Source: Aeromonas sanarellii
Lineage (GTDB): Bacteria; Pseudomonadota; Gammaproteobacteria; Enterobacterales; Aeromonadaceae
Reading direction: 5' to 3'
DNA: 64,000 nucleotides
Assembly: GCF_000820085.1 (NCBI RefSeq)
Contig: NZ_CDBN01000021.1
Location: 1-64,000 of the forward strand
This document shows, one piece after another, positions 26,281 through 35,490 of the stretch (within the stretch, counting starts at the first letter, position 1; each line of letters begins with the position of its first letter). The translations under genes and the position numbers were made by a program. Below the pieces are notes generated by a model. The model saw nothing but the letters and a program-made list of their open reading frames with translations. It was not told the origin of the DNA and searched no databases.

Positions 26281-27702
26281 TCAGCTCTCCTTGGCTTCCC
26301 GCAACTGGGAGGGTCTGAACTTCACCAGGAAGGCCAAGGTGATGAGGGCGGTGCTCACCAGACCGATGAGGGTGGAGACGTTCATCGCGAGACCAAAGCC
26401 GATGGGGGCGTTGGCCAGGTAGGTGATCACCACGGCGGTCATGAAGATGGCGGGAATGGTGCAGACCCAGTGCAGCTTGCCCTCCTTGATGAGGTAGGCG
26501 GCTGCTGCCCACAGCATGATGACGGCCGTGGTCTGGTTGGCCCAGCCGAAGTAGCGCCAGATCACCCCGAACTCGGCCTTGGAGATGATGAAACCAAGGA
26601 TGAACATCGGTATGGCGATCAGCAGACGCTTGGCCATGGGCTTCTGGGTCAGCTTCAGGAAGTCCGCGATGATGAGGCGGGCGCTGCGAAACGCGGTGTC
26701 ACCCGAGGTGATGGGCAGGATCACCACGCCGAGGATGGCCAGGATGCCGCCGACTGTGCCGAGCAGGCTGGTGGAGACCTCGTGTACCACGGCGGAGGGG
26801 CCGCCGCTCGCCAGGGTGGCGTTGAGCGCTTCTGTGCTGTCGTAGAAGGAGAGACCCAGGGTGCACCAGATGAGGGCGATGATTCCTTCCCCTATCATGG
26901 CGCCGTAGAAGATGAAGCGGCCGGAGCTTTCGTTCTGCATGCAGCGCGCCATCAGCGGCGACTGGGTGGCGTGGAAGCCCGACACGGCGCCGCAGGCGAT
27001 GGTGATGAACAAGAGCGGCCAGAGCGGCAGTTCGGTCGGGTGCAGGTTGGAGAAGTCCATCCCTGTGTTGTAGAAGCCCTTGCCGGAGACCATGAGGCCG
27101 ATGATGAGGCCGACCGACATGAACACCAGCAGGGCGCCGAAGATCGGGTAGAAGCGACCGATGATCTTGTCGATGGGGACTATGGTGGCCAGGATGTAGT
27201 AGGCGAAGATGGCCGCAATCCAGTAGACCAGATCGGTGGAGGTGAGGTTGGCGAGCAGGCCCGCCGGGCTCAGCACAAATACCACGCCCACCAGCATGAG
27301 CAGCACCACGGCAAACAGGTTCATGAAGTGCTTGGCGGCGTTGCCGAGGTGCTCGCCGACCACGGTTGGCACCGAGGCGCCCCTGGCACGCACCGACAGC
27401 ATGCCGGAGAAGTAGTCGTGCACCGCGCCGGCGAAGATGCAGCCGAAGACGATCCAGAGCATGGCGACCGGGCCATAGAGGGCTCCCAGGATGGGACCGA
27501 AGATGGGGCCGACGCCGGCGATGTTGAGCAGCTGCACCAGATAGACCTTCTTGTCCGACATGGGGACATAGTCCACCCCGTCCGCCATGGTGATGGCGGG
27601 GGTTTTCAGCTCGGGTTTGGGGCCGAATATCCGTTCGATGAATTTGCCGTAGAGGAAGTAGCCGGCTACGAGCAAGCCGACACAGAGGAAGAACCAGATC
27701 AT
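26281..27702 (-). CDS. Short CstA-family transporter, likely pyruvate
   Basis: A 473-residue membrane protein of the carbon-starvation CstA family with about 12-13 TM segments. Family marks: L-L-N-I-A-G-V-G-P-I-F-G-P (58-70), F-A-G-A-V-H-D-Y and the Q-S-P-L-M-A-R region. It is shorter than E. coli CstA or BtsT (about 700 residues), lacking their C-terminal part. It lies directly downstream of the BtsS/BtsR-like system that in E. coli senses pyruvate and turns on the pyruvate symporter BtsT, so pyruvate uptake is the likely job (inference). Start: AGGAG 7 bases before the ATG. Confidence 0.88.
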   Translation of the reverse strand: MIWFFLCVGLLVAGYFLYGKFIERIFGPKPELKTPAITMADGVDYVPMSDKKVYLVQLLNIAGVGPIFGPILGALYGPVAMLWIVFGCIFAGAVHDYFSGMLSVRARGASVPTVVGEHLGNAAKHFMNLFAVVLLMLVGVVFVLSPAGLLANLTSTDLVYWIAAIFAYYILATIVPIDKIIGRFYPIFGALLVFMSVGLIIGLMVSGKGFYNTGMDFSNLHPTELPLWPLLFITIACGAVSGFHATQSPLMARCMQNESSGRFIFYGAMIGEGIIALIWCTLGLSFYDSTEALNATLASGGPSAVVHEVSTSLLGTVGGILAILGVVILPITSGDTAFRSARLIIADFLKLTQKPMAKRLLIAIPMFILGFIISKAEFGVIWRYFGWANQTTAVIMLWAAAAYLIKEGKLHWVCTIPAIFMTAVVITYLANAPIGFGLAMNVSTLIGLVSTALITLAFLVKFRPSQLREAKES

Positions 27703-27783
27703 TGTTACGCTCCTGCCTTGTTATTGTTGGGTGTGCGCGGCCAGTCTAGATGTGCGCCCCTGTTAACGGCAGGTAAAGAAGAT

Positions 27784-27811
27784 GAGCGGTCATATGGCGA
27801 CCCGAGCGGTC
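27784..27811 (-). promoter_or_regulatory. Paired direct repeat, likely BtsR-type LytTR site
   Basis: Two identical octamers, GACCGCTC on the minus strand (27804-27811 and 27784-27791), lie 20 bases apart, i.e. two helix turns. LytTR regulators bind such direct repeats with about 12-13 bases between them, and the known BtsR site in E. coli is built on ACCGAC repeats. The pair sits 82-109 bases before the CstA-like gene and between it and btsR, so it probably drives the transporter. Confidence 0.6.
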
Positions 27812-27842
27812 GGTGCTCGTGATCCGGCTCACATCGCGGGGC

Positions 27843-28547
27843 TTACTCCAGCCCCAGTTCGTCCTTCAGTTCCTTCAGGTAGCGGCGGCTGACCGGTACC
27901 CGGGCACCGCTCGGTGTCACCATCTCCGCCAACTGGTTGTCCAGCAGCCGGATCTCGAAGATGGCGTCGGGGGCGATGAGATACTGGCGGTGGCAGCGCA
28001 GCAGCGGGGTCTTCTCCTCCAGGGACTTGAGGGTGAGCTGGGTGTGAAACAGCTCGCCCCGGCTGGCGACGTGCACGCCGCCGAGATCGGAGAAGGCGTA
28101 CTCCACCTGTTCGATGGGCAGCAGCCGCACCCGGTTGTGCAGGTAGCCGGGGATATGGCGGATGGTCGGGGCCAGGTTTCCGACCGGTTGCGGGGTGATG
28201 TCCTGCCTGAGTCGCCCAAGCGTCTTGGCGAGGCGCGCCGGCTCCACCGGCTTGAGCAGGTAGTCGAAGGCGTTCTCCTCGAACGCCTGGATGGCGTAGT
28301 CGTCGAAGGCGGTGACGAAGACGATGCGGGGCAGGGGATCCAGCATGGCCACCAGTTCCATGCCGCTGAGCTTGGGCATCTGGATGTCGAGAAACACCAC
28401 GTCGGGCTTGAGCCGCTGGATCAGCGGCAGCGCCTCGATGGCGTTGGCGGCCGTGCCCAGCAGCTCGATATCGGACTCGGCGGCCAGGTGCTGCATCAGC
28501 TCCTCGCGGGCATAAAGCTCGTCATCGACGATCAGGGTGCGGATCAT
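27843..28547 (-). CDS. btsR: LytTR response regulator BtsR-like
   Basis: A 234-residue regulator: receiver domain 1-120 with phospho-acceptor Asp54 (V-V-F-L-D-I-Q-M-P) and switch Lys99 (L-L-K-P), then a LytTR DNA-binding domain (about 128-234) with R-C-H-R-Q-Y-L and V-P-V-S-R-R-Y. Matches E. coli BtsR (YehT). The start at 28547 has AGGAG five bases before it. It lies 50 bases after btsS, same strand, and just before the transporter it probably controls. Confidence 0.93.
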   Translation of the reverse strand: MIRTLIVDDELYAREELMQHLAAESDIELLGTAANAIEALPLIQRLKPDVVFLDIQMPKLSGMELVAMLDPLPRIVFVTAFDDYAIQAFEENAFDYLLKPVEPARLAKTLGRLRQDITPQPVGNLAPTIRHIPGYLHNRVRLLPIEQVEYAFSDLGGVHVASRGELFHTQLTLKSLEEKTPLLRCHRQYLIAPDAIFEIRLLDNQLAEMVTPSGARVPVSRRYLKELKDELGLE

Positions 28548-28597
28548 GGGGTCTCCTGGGGGACGGGGGGCAAAGATGGTGTGTTGCGGCGGCCGGG

Positions 28598-30268
28598 TCA
28601 TGACGCCTCCCTGGGCAGGGTGACGGAGATCCGGGTCCAGCAGTCGGGCTCGCAGCTGACGCTCAGGCCATAGCGGTTGCCGAAGGCGCTCTTGAGGCGC
28701 CTGTCCACCAGGGTCATGCCGAGGCCGTCGCCGGCCGGTTTCTCCTGCCAGGTGCCGGCGTTGTCCTCCACGTGGAGGGTGACCTGTTCCGCCGTCTGCT
28801 CGGCGTAGAGGCGAATGCGCCCCTGCTCCAGCAGGGTGGAGATGCCGTGCTTGATGGCATTCTCGATGAGAGGCTGCAGGGTGAAGCTCGGCAGCTTGAG
28901 GCCGGCGAGGGCGGGCGGGATCTCGTTTTGCACCGTCAGCCTGTCGCCAAAGCGGGCCAGCTCGATCTCCAGATAGGACTGGCAGTGCTCCTGCTCCTCC
29001 TGCAGGGTGGCCAGGCCGCTCTGGCGCTTGAGGTTCTTGCGAAAGAACAGGGAGAGGTGCAGCAGCAGCTGGCGCGCCCGCTCGGGCTCGCGCCGGGTGA
29101 TGGCGCTGATGGTGTTGAGGGTGTTGAACAGGAAGTGGGGATTGATCTGGGCCTGCACCAGCTTGAGCTCGGACTGCACCAGCAGCCGCTGCTGCTGCTC
29201 CAGCCGGCCGGTCAGCAACTGCTGGGAGAGCAGGTTGGCGATCCCTTCCCCCAGGGTGTGGTTGATCTTGAGAAACAGCCGCTTCTTGGGTTCGTAGAGC
29301 TTGATGGTGCCGATCACCCCCTGATCCCCCTGCAACGGGATCACCAGCACAGAGCCGAGCTGACACTGGGGGGAGATGCTGCAGCGGTAAGGCTGGCTGT
29401 TGCCGTCGGCAAACAGCACCTTGTTGCGGGCGATGGCCTGCAGGGTGATGGCCGAGGTGATGGGGGTACCCGGCTGGTGGTGCTCCTCGCCGATGCCGAT
29501 GAAGGCGAGGATCTTGTCGGTATCCGTGATGGCGACGGCCCCGACGCCGGTCTCCTCCTGGATGATGCTGGCGATCTTGTGGCTGGCCTCGGGGGTGAAG
29601 CCCTGGCTCATGATGCCGACGGTGCGGTTGGCGATATTGAGCGCCTTGGCGGAGAAGACCCGGGAGAACTTCTCGTACATCTGCTGCTGATCGCGGATCA
29701 TGCTGATGAAGAGCGCGGCGCCGCAGGAGTTGGCCAGGATCATGGGGGTGGCGATGGTGCGCACCAGCAGCAGGGATTTATCGAATGGCGTGGCCACCAG
29801 CAGGATGATCACCATCTGCATGATCTCGGCGTAGAGGGTGGTGAAGAAGGCGATGCGCGGCTCGAACAGCGCATCCATCTTGCCCGCCCGCATCAGCCGC
29901 CAGTGCACCAGCCCGCCCAGCAGCCCCTCGCAGGTGGTGGAGATGGCGCAGGCGAGATCGGTGAACCCCCCCAGGGTATAGCGGTGCAGGCCGCCGGTCA
30001 GCCCCACCAGGAAGCCCACCAGCGGGCCCCCCAGCAGCCCGCCCAGCACGGCGCCGACGGCCCGGGTGTTGGCGATGGCGTCGTCGATGTCCAGCCCCAC
30101 ATAGGTACCCAGGATGCAGAAGCTGGAGAAGATGAGGTAGATGAGCACCTTGTGGGGAAGTCTGACCGAGTAGTTGGCCAGGGGGCGCAGCAGCGGACTC
30201 TTGGAAAAGAGGTAGGCGATGACCAGGCTGACGCTCATCTGCTGGAGCAGGGAGAGAACTAACTGCAT
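28598..30268 (-). CDS. btsS: LytS-type pyruvate sensor kinase BtsS-like
   Basis: A 556-residue histidine kinase: six to seven TM segments in an LytS 5TM-type sensor (1-190), a GAF domain (about 225-345) and a HisKA_7TM-type kinase with N-P-H-F-L-F-N-T-L-N (phospho-His378) and the ATP site N-A-I-K-H-G. Residues reported as needed for pyruvate binding in E. coli BtsS (Arg72, Arg99, Cys110, Ser113) are all present here at a constant offset of three: Arg69, Arg96, Cys107 and Ser110. Pyruvate sensing is therefore well supported. First gene of the btsS-btsR unit. Confidence 0.93.
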   Translation of the reverse strand: MQLVLSLLQQMSVSLVIAYLFSKSPLLRPLANYSVRLPHKVLIYLIFSSFCILGTYVGLDIDDAIANTRAVGAVLGGLLGGPLVGFLVGLTGGLHRYTLGGFTDLACAISTTCEGLLGGLVHWRLMRAGKMDALFEPRIAFFTTLYAEIMQMVIILLVATPFDKSLLLVRTIATPMILANSCGAALFISMIRDQQQMYEKFSRVFSAKALNIANRTVGIMSQGFTPEASHKIASIIQEETGVGAVAITDTDKILAFIGIGEEHHQPGTPITSAITLQAIARNKVLFADGNSQPYRCSISPQCQLGSVLVIPLQGDQGVIGTIKLYEPKKRLFLKINHTLGEGIANLLSQQLLTGRLEQQQRLLVQSELKLVQAQINPHFLFNTLNTISAITRREPERARQLLLHLSLFFRKNLKRQSGLATLQEEQEHCQSYLEIELARFGDRLTVQNEIPPALAGLKLPSFTLQPLIENAIKHGISTLLEQGRIRLYAEQTAEQVTLHVEDNAGTWQEKPAGDGLGMTLVDRRLKSAFGNRYGLSVSCEPDCWTRISVTLPREAS

Positions 30269-30620
30269 AAAAAACCTTCTTCAAGAATCATGCCGAGCCC
30301 GTGAGTCACCCTGGCGCACTGTGAGCCAGATCTCGTCCTGGTGCATGCCGCGACCCTGTTGCGGAGGCAGTTTGCCAGAATGGAAAAATAAAACCATATA
30401 AAATCAGAGTGTTAAATTGATATTTGTGTAATCTGCCAGCGCTTGGTATTGCTGGAGAGAGCATGAATGTATCCGCCGGATACGCCACACGGAGGTGGCA
30501 TGCTCCGCCCGGCCTTCGGCTGGGCGTTTTTTATCCGGTGCCAATGGCGGACGATTTCGAGGGGGCTTGAGCAATTATTCAGGTTTGTCCAATGAGTTAT
30601 CCCCAGCTTCTGGGGATAAC
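30269..30620. other. Intergenic region between btsS and HD-GYP gene
   Basis: This gap holds the btsS upstream region (30269-30420, AT-rich) and the candidate plus-strand RNA at 30436-30532. From 30533 to 30620 nothing was recognised apart from the end of the minus-strand HD-GYP gene. Confidence 0.5.
30436..30532 (+). ncRNA. Candidate small structured RNA with terminator
   Basis: In order: a hairpin CCAGC/GCTGG (30436-30440 with 30451-30455); a three-way junction closed by GAGCAT/ATGCTC (30459-30464 with 30500-30505) holding two hairpins, GTATCC/GGATAC (30469-30474, 30478-30483) and GCCAC/GTGGC (30484-30488, 30495-30499); then a GC-rich terminator hairpin (30506-30514 with 30518-30526, including one G-T pair) and six T (30527-30532). 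Every stem is perfect or nearly so and no plus-strand gene lies up- or downstream, so this reads as a free-standing sRNA of about 95 bases. TAATCT at 30429-30434 is too close to be its -10 box if the first hairpin is the 5' end. It matches no RNA family I recognise. Confidence 0.5.
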
Positions 30621-31856
30621 TCAGAAGGCGAAATAGTAGCAGACCCGCCGACCCAGGCCGAAGAAGGCCCGCTGCCCCTCATCCAGCTCCTCCAGCCTGA
30701 GGGTGGCCACTATGCTTCGCGCATCTTCCCGCAGATCGATCATGGCCACCCCCTCCGGGCGCTGCCCCTTGATGTAGGGCTGTACCTTGGGTTTGAGGGG
30801 CAGGGTGGGCTCGGTCGACAGCACCAGGGCCACCGAGTCGTCGTCGAGGCGCACCAGGGAGCCGGGTGGATAGACCCCCAGCACCTTTATCAGCAACCTG
30901 ACCAGATCCTGATCGAACTTCTTCTGTGACAGCTTGAAGAGCTGGCCGATGACCTGGCTCGGCCCCGCGGGCTGGAGGCCGCTGCGGGGGTGAAGGGACT
31001 CGTCGTAGTGATCCACCAGGCCGATGAGGCGGGCGAGGGGAGGGATCCTGTCGCCCTGAAGGCAGAGGGGAAAGCCGCTGCCATCGAGGCGCTCGTGATG
31101 CAGATGGGCCACCTCGCGTATCCTGGGCTCGAAGGCCTGCAACTGGTTGAGCATCTCCAGCCCGTACTGGGGATGCATGTTGAGGAAGTTCTGCTCTGCC
31201 TTGTTGAGCTCGCCCCGTTTCTGGGTGATCTGGCTCGGGATCCTGAGCTCACCGATGTCGTGCAGCAGGCCGGCCAGCCCCGCCTCCTCGATCTCGACCG
31301 GGTTCATGCCGAGTTCTCGCGCCATCAGCATGGCGATGAAGGCCACGCTCAGGCTGTGCTGCAGCAGGGTATCCGTGTGCTGGCTGCGGATGAGGTGCAG
31401 ACCGAGCGGCCCCTGATGACTCGCCAGACGGGCGGCGGTGTTGCGCACTAGCTGGGCGGTATTGGCCAGGCCTTCGTCGGGCTTGAGGTTGAGGGCGCCG
31501 AGTGCATCGCGCAGATCCGACAGGGATTGGCCAAAGGCCTTGTCGGCGGCGCGCAGGGAGCGCCTGAATGCCTTCTCGTCGAAGGTGGGGGTCATGGGGG
31601 TCAAGGGGGCGTGTTGCACCATGTCCGGTCCGGGTGCGGTGGCCGGTTCGGCACTCAGCAGGGGGGTGACGGGCAGATCGCTTTTGTCGGGATCCACCAT
31701 CAGCAGGGTGAGTTCGAGGTGGCGGAGGATCTCCAGCTGCTGCTGGTCGCGGATCTTGAAGGCGTTGAACAGGAAAGGGTGACTGGTCCATCCCGTGGGA
31801 AGATGGATGTAGTGGCCGACTCTCAACTGCTCGATGGAGGCCTGGATCAGCGCCAT
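30621..31856 (-). CDS. HD-GYP domain cyclic-di-GMP phosphodiesterase
   Basis: A 411-residue cytoplasmic protein: DUF3391-type N-terminal domain (1-130), then an HD-GYP domain with H199-D200-I-G and H-H-E-R-L-D-G-S-G-F-P at 253-263. The GYP triad reads GFP here, a mild change seen in other members; metal ligands are kept. It probably degrades c-di-GMP and so affects motility and biofilm. Monocistronic, upstream of the adhE terminator. Confidence 0.9.
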   Translation of the reverse strand: MALIQASIEQLRVGHYIHLPTGWTSHPFLFNAFKIRDQQQLEILRHLELTLLMVDPDKSDLPVTPLLSAEPATAPGPDMVQHAPLTPMTPTFDEKAFRRSLRAADKAFGQSLSDLRDALGALNLKPDEGLANTAQLVRNTAARLASHQGPLGLHLIRSQHTDTLLQHSLSVAFIAMLMARELGMNPVEIEEAGLAGLLHDIGELRIPSQITQKRGELNKAEQNFLNMHPQYGLEMLNQLQAFEPRIREVAHLHHERLDGSGFPLCLQGDRIPPLARLIGLVDHYDESLHPRSGLQPAGPSQVIGQLFKLSQKKFDQDLVRLLIKVLGVYPPGSLVRLDDDSVALVLSTEPTLPLKPKVQPYIKGQRPEGVAMIDLREDARSIVATLRLEELDEGQRAFFGLGRRVCYYFAF

Positions 31857-31919
31857 ATGCTAGCTCTTGTGTCGTGTTTGCCTACCAACAAGCTAGCAAA
31901 ATTAAGCAGATAGACAAAT

Positions 31920-31947
31920 AAAAAGCCCGCGCAATTGCGCGGGCTTT
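31920..31947 (-). terminator. adhE terminator
   Basis: An 11-bp stem AAGCCCGCGC-type (31922-31932 with 31937-31947), loop AATT; the minus strand continues with an uninterrupted T-run. It lies 18 bases beyond the adhE stop. Confidence 0.92.
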
Positions 31948-31964
31948 GTCATCCTGGCCGATTA

Positions 31965-34640
31965 TCAGGCCTTGGATTTCTTCTTGCTGTCTACCTTGGC
32001 CTCGACCTTGGCTTCAACCTTGGTCGCTACCTGAGCTTCTTCAATGAAGGGACGACCGTAGTAGGTGTCCATCAGGATGGCTTTGAGCTCGGTGATCAGC
32101 GGGTAGCGCGGGTTGGCGCCGGTGCACTGGTCATCGAAGGCTTCCAGGGCCAGCTGGTCAACCTTGGCCAGGAAGTCCGCCTCGTTCACACCGGCTTCAC
32201 GGATGGAGGCCGGGATGCCCAGGGTGGCTTTCAGCTCGTCCAGCCAAGCCAGCAGCTTCTCGATCTTGGCCGCGGTGCGGTCACCGGCTGCGGTCAGACC
32301 CAGGTGGTCAGCGACTTCGGCGTAGCGACGGCGAGCCTGCGGACGGTCGTACTGGGAGAACGCGGTCTGCTTGGTCGGGTTGTCGTTCGCGTTGTAGCGG
32401 ATGACGTTGCTGATCAGCAGGGCGTTGGCCAGACCGTGGGGGATGTGGAACTCGGCACCCAGCTTGTGGGCCATGGAGTGACACACGCCCAAGAAGGCGT
32501 TGGCAAACGCGATACCGGCGATGGTGGCGGCGTTGTGCACCTTCTCGCGGGCAACCGGGTCGTTGGCGCCGTTCAGATAGCTGGAGGGCAGGTATTCCTT
32601 CAGCAGTTTCAGGGCTTGCAGCGCCTGACCGTCGGAGTACTCGTTGGCCAGCACGGAGACATAGGCTTCCATGGCGTGGGTCACGGCGTCGATACCGCCG
32701 AAGGCACACAGGGATCTGGGCATGCCCATGACCAAGTTGGCATCCACGATGGCCATGTTCGGGGTCAGCTCGTAGTCGGCCAGCGGGTACTTCATGCCGG
32801 TGGCGTCGTCGGTCACGACCGCAAACGGGGTCACTTCAGAACCTGTACCGGAAGTGGTGGTGATGCAGACCAGTTCGGCCTTCACGCCCATTTTCGGGAA
32901 CTTGTAGATACGCTTGCGGATGTCCATGAAGCGCATGGCCAGGTCTTCGAACGCGGTGTCCGGGTGCTCGTACATGACCCACATGATCTTGGCGGCATCC
33001 ATGGGGGAACCACCACCCAGGGCGACGATCACGTCCGGCTTGAAGGAGTTCGCCATCTCGGCGCCCTTGCGTACCACGGACAGGGTGGGGTCGGCTTCCA
33101 CTTCGTAGAAGATCTCCACTTCCATGTTCATTTTCTTGAGCAGGCGGACCACTTCATCGGCATAGCCGTTGTTGAACAGGAAGCGGTCGGTCACCACCAT
33201 TGCACGCTTCTTGCCTTCCAGGTCGCCCAGGGCGATCGGCAGGGAGCCACGACGGAAGTAGATGGATTTCGGAAGTTTGTGCCACAGCATATTTTCTGCC
33301 CGTTTTGCGACTGTCTTCTTGTTGATCAGGTGCTTGGGACCGACGTTCTCGGAGATGGAGTTACCACTCCAGGAGCCGCAACCCAGGGTCAGGGACGGGG
33401 CCAGCGCGAAGTTGTACAGGTCACCGATACCACCCTGGGTGGAGGGGGTGTTGATGAGGATACGGGCGGTCTTCATCTTGTCGCCGAAGTACTTGATGCG
33501 GTCGGCGTTGCGATCCTGGTCGGTGTACAGACCGGAGGTGTGGCCGATACCACCGATGTTGACCATGTCACAGGCCATCTCGACGGCTTCTTCGAAGTTC
33601 TTGGCGCGGAACATACCCAGGGTCGGGGAGAGCTTCTCGTGAGCGAACTCGTCCTCGGCGCACAGCTCCAGACCTTCACCGATCAGGATCTTGGTGGTGG
33701 GGGGGACGGTCACGCCAGCCATGGCGGCGATCTTGGTGGCAGGCTGGCCCACGATGTCGGCGTTCAGGGCGCCGTTGATCAGCAGTACCTTGCGCACCTT
33801 GTCGGCTTCGTCCTTGGACAGGATGTAACCGGCGTGAGTCGCGAAGCGCTCCTTGACCTGGTTGTAGATGGAGTCGACCACGATGACCGCCTGTTCGGAG
33901 GCACAGACCACGCCGTTGTCGAAGGTCTTGGACATCAGGATGGAGGCGACGGCACGCTTGATATCGGCGGTCTCGTCGATGACGATGGGCACGTTGCCCG
34001 CACCCACGCCGATGGCGGGCTTGCCGGAGGAGTAGGCGGCCTTCACCATGCCAGGACCACCGGTGGCCAGGATCAGGTTGATGTCGTTGTGGCGCATCAG
34101 GGCGTTGGAGAGCTCGACGGAGGGTTGGTCGATCCAGCCGATGATGTCTTTCGGCGCACCGGCGGCCACGGCTGCATCCAGTACCAGCTTGGCAGCGGTA
34201 TTGGTGGAGTTCTTGGCGCGGGGGTGCGGGGAGAAGATGATGGCGTTGCGGGTCTTCAGGGAGATCAGGGCCTTGAAGATCGCGGTGGAAGTCGGGTTGG
34301 TGGTCGGTACTATACCGCAGATGATGCCTACCGGCTCGGCGATGGTGATGGTGCCCATCTCGTCATCTTCACTGAGGATGCCGCAGGTCTTCTCATCTTT
34401 GTAGGCGTTGTAGATGTATTCGGAGGCGAAGTGGTTCTTGATGACTTTGTCTTCGATGATACCCATGCCGGATTCGGCAACGGCCATCTGGGCCAGGGGG
34501 ATACGGGCGTTGCTGGCGGCCAGTGCGGCGGCGCGGAAGACCTTGTCTACCTGCTCTTGCGAGAAGCTGGCGAATTCACGCTGGGCTTCCTTGACGCGGG
34601 CAACCAGTGCATCCAGTTCAGCCAAATTGGTTACTGCCAT
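31965..34640 (-). CDS. adhE: Bifunctional aldehyde-alcohol dehydrogenase AdhE
   Basis: An 891-residue fermentation enzyme turning acetyl-CoA into ethanol with two NADH. The N-terminal aldehyde dehydrogenase half (1-440) has catalytic Cys246 (G-V-V-C-A-S-E-Q) as in E. coli; the C-terminal iron alcohol dehydrogenase half (about 450-870) has G-G-G-S-P-M-D and the metal-binding H-S-M-A-H-K-L-G and H-G-L-A-N-A. AdhE forms spirosome filaments. The last 20 residues are a Lys-rich tail with V-E-A-K repeats not found in E. coli. Neighbours ychE and opp are as in Enterobacteria. An FNR-like box stands 160 bases upstream. Confidence 0.97.
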   Translation of the reverse strand: MAVTNLAELDALVARVKEAQREFASFSQEQVDKVFRAAALAASNARIPLAQMAVAESGMGIIEDKVIKNHFASEYIYNAYKDEKTCGILSEDDEMGTITIAEPVGIICGIVPTTNPTSTAIFKALISLKTRNAIIFSPHPRAKNSTNTAAKLVLDAAVAAGAPKDIIGWIDQPSVELSNALMRHNDINLILATGGPGMVKAAYSSGKPAIGVGAGNVPIVIDETADIKRAVASILMSKTFDNGVVCASEQAVIVVDSIYNQVKERFATHAGYILSKDEADKVRKVLLINGALNADIVGQPATKIAAMAGVTVPPTTKILIGEGLELCAEDEFAHEKLSPTLGMFRAKNFEEAVEMACDMVNIGGIGHTSGLYTDQDRNADRIKYFGDKMKTARILINTPSTQGGIGDLYNFALAPSLTLGCGSWSGNSISENVGPKHLINKKTVAKRAENMLWHKLPKSIYFRRGSLPIALGDLEGKKRAMVVTDRFLFNNGYADEVVRLLKKMNMEVEIFYEVEADPTLSVVRKGAEMANSFKPDVIVALGGGSPMDAAKIMWVMYEHPDTAFEDLAMRFMDIRKRIYKFPKMGVKAELVCITTTSGTGSEVTPFAVVTDDATGMKYPLADYELTPNMAIVDANLVMGMPRSLCAFGGIDAVTHAMEAYVSVLANEYSDGQALQALKLLKEYLPSSYLNGANDPVAREKVHNAATIAGIAFANAFLGVCHSMAHKLGAEFHIPHGLANALLISNVIRYNANDNPTKQTAFSQYDRPQARRRYAEVADHLGLTAAGDRTAAKIEKLLAWLDELKATLGIPASIREAGVNEADFLAKVDQLALEAFDDQCTGANPRYPLITELKAILMDTYYGRPFIEEAQVATKVEAKVEAKVDSKKKSKA

Positions 34641-35490
34641 GTTTATCTCCTGATGATTTGAAAACTGTTTAGTAAGACCTTGGCAATGCCCGGCAATTAT
34701 AGTCGCCCTGTCAAGGAGAGAATCACCACAACGGGGTATTTACATGCCTTAGTAAACTGCTTTCTGACTCGATTATAGGGCCGGGATGTGTCAGAAAAGA
34801 TTGATCTGGATCATATGTAACAAAAGAACAAAAGAAATTTTGTTTCACCCGCCAGACTGACCGAATGTTGCTAACCTGTTGCGTGCGCCTAGAGTGCTAA
34901 CTGCAAGAGAGGCAAGGATTTTTGCGTCCGGGTTCGGGTCCTTGCCCCTGTCCTCCCTCCTTTTCGGGTGGCGCGGGAACAGACAAGGGGGAGTGTCATG
35001 GTGACACGGCCACGCCGGAAGTGGGGCATGCGTTTCAAGTTTGTTGAAAAAGCGGCTTGTTGCTTTCATCCAGTTGCCGCACCCGGCGCACAAGATGCTG
35101 AAGGTGAGGCGACGGTACAGGCAATGATGGGCCTATGATGGCAGAAGAGGGCGGTCGCGGGCCGTGGCGCGGGCGGATAGCCACTGTGCAGGAGGCGCCG
35201 GGGTATGCCGATATCCGGCCAGCGGCATGGCCGTTTGTGGAGTATCAATATCGTGATGGGAGAGATGAGCAGAATAAAATGCCGACGGGTTTTATCATGC
35301 CGTTAAATATTGACCATGTTGCTTAACAACTCGATATGTTGAATTTCGTCGATACATTAGAGGAACTAACTAAAAAGCCCCGGTAAGGGTGAGATTATTT
35401 GATTGGAGAAGGGAAAAGTCCTGGTGTAAATTTACGCGCAGTTTGATGGGGATGGCCCTCAGTGGCCCGGCTTGGTTCTGGATGGCGCCT
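34641..35490. other. Long divergent intergenic region adhE-ychE
   Basis: About 850 bases without a convincing gene. It holds the adhE leader and control region: a TTGAT-CTGG-ATCAT box (34801-34814) and an 8-bp hairpin GGCAAGGA/TCCTTGCC (34911-34918 with 34939-34946). Small reading frames in it lack ribosome binding sites and family resemblance. A long complex control region before adhE is also known in E. coli. Confidence 0.6.
34801..34814. promoter_or_regulatory. FNR-like box upstream of adhE
   Basis: TTGATCTGGATCAT differs from the FNR consensus TTGAT-N4-ATCAA only in the last base. It is centred about 167 bases before the adhE start, consistent with anaerobic control through a long leader. 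Confidence 0.55.

Noticed and set aside
31935..34661. 908-codon plus frame opposite adhE
   Set aside because: AdhE is unmistakable on the minus strand; the antisense product is an artefact of codon bias.
34845..35326. Small ORFs in the adhE-ychE gap
   Set aside because: No ribosome binding sites, overlapping one another on both strands, biased composition; kept as noncoding.
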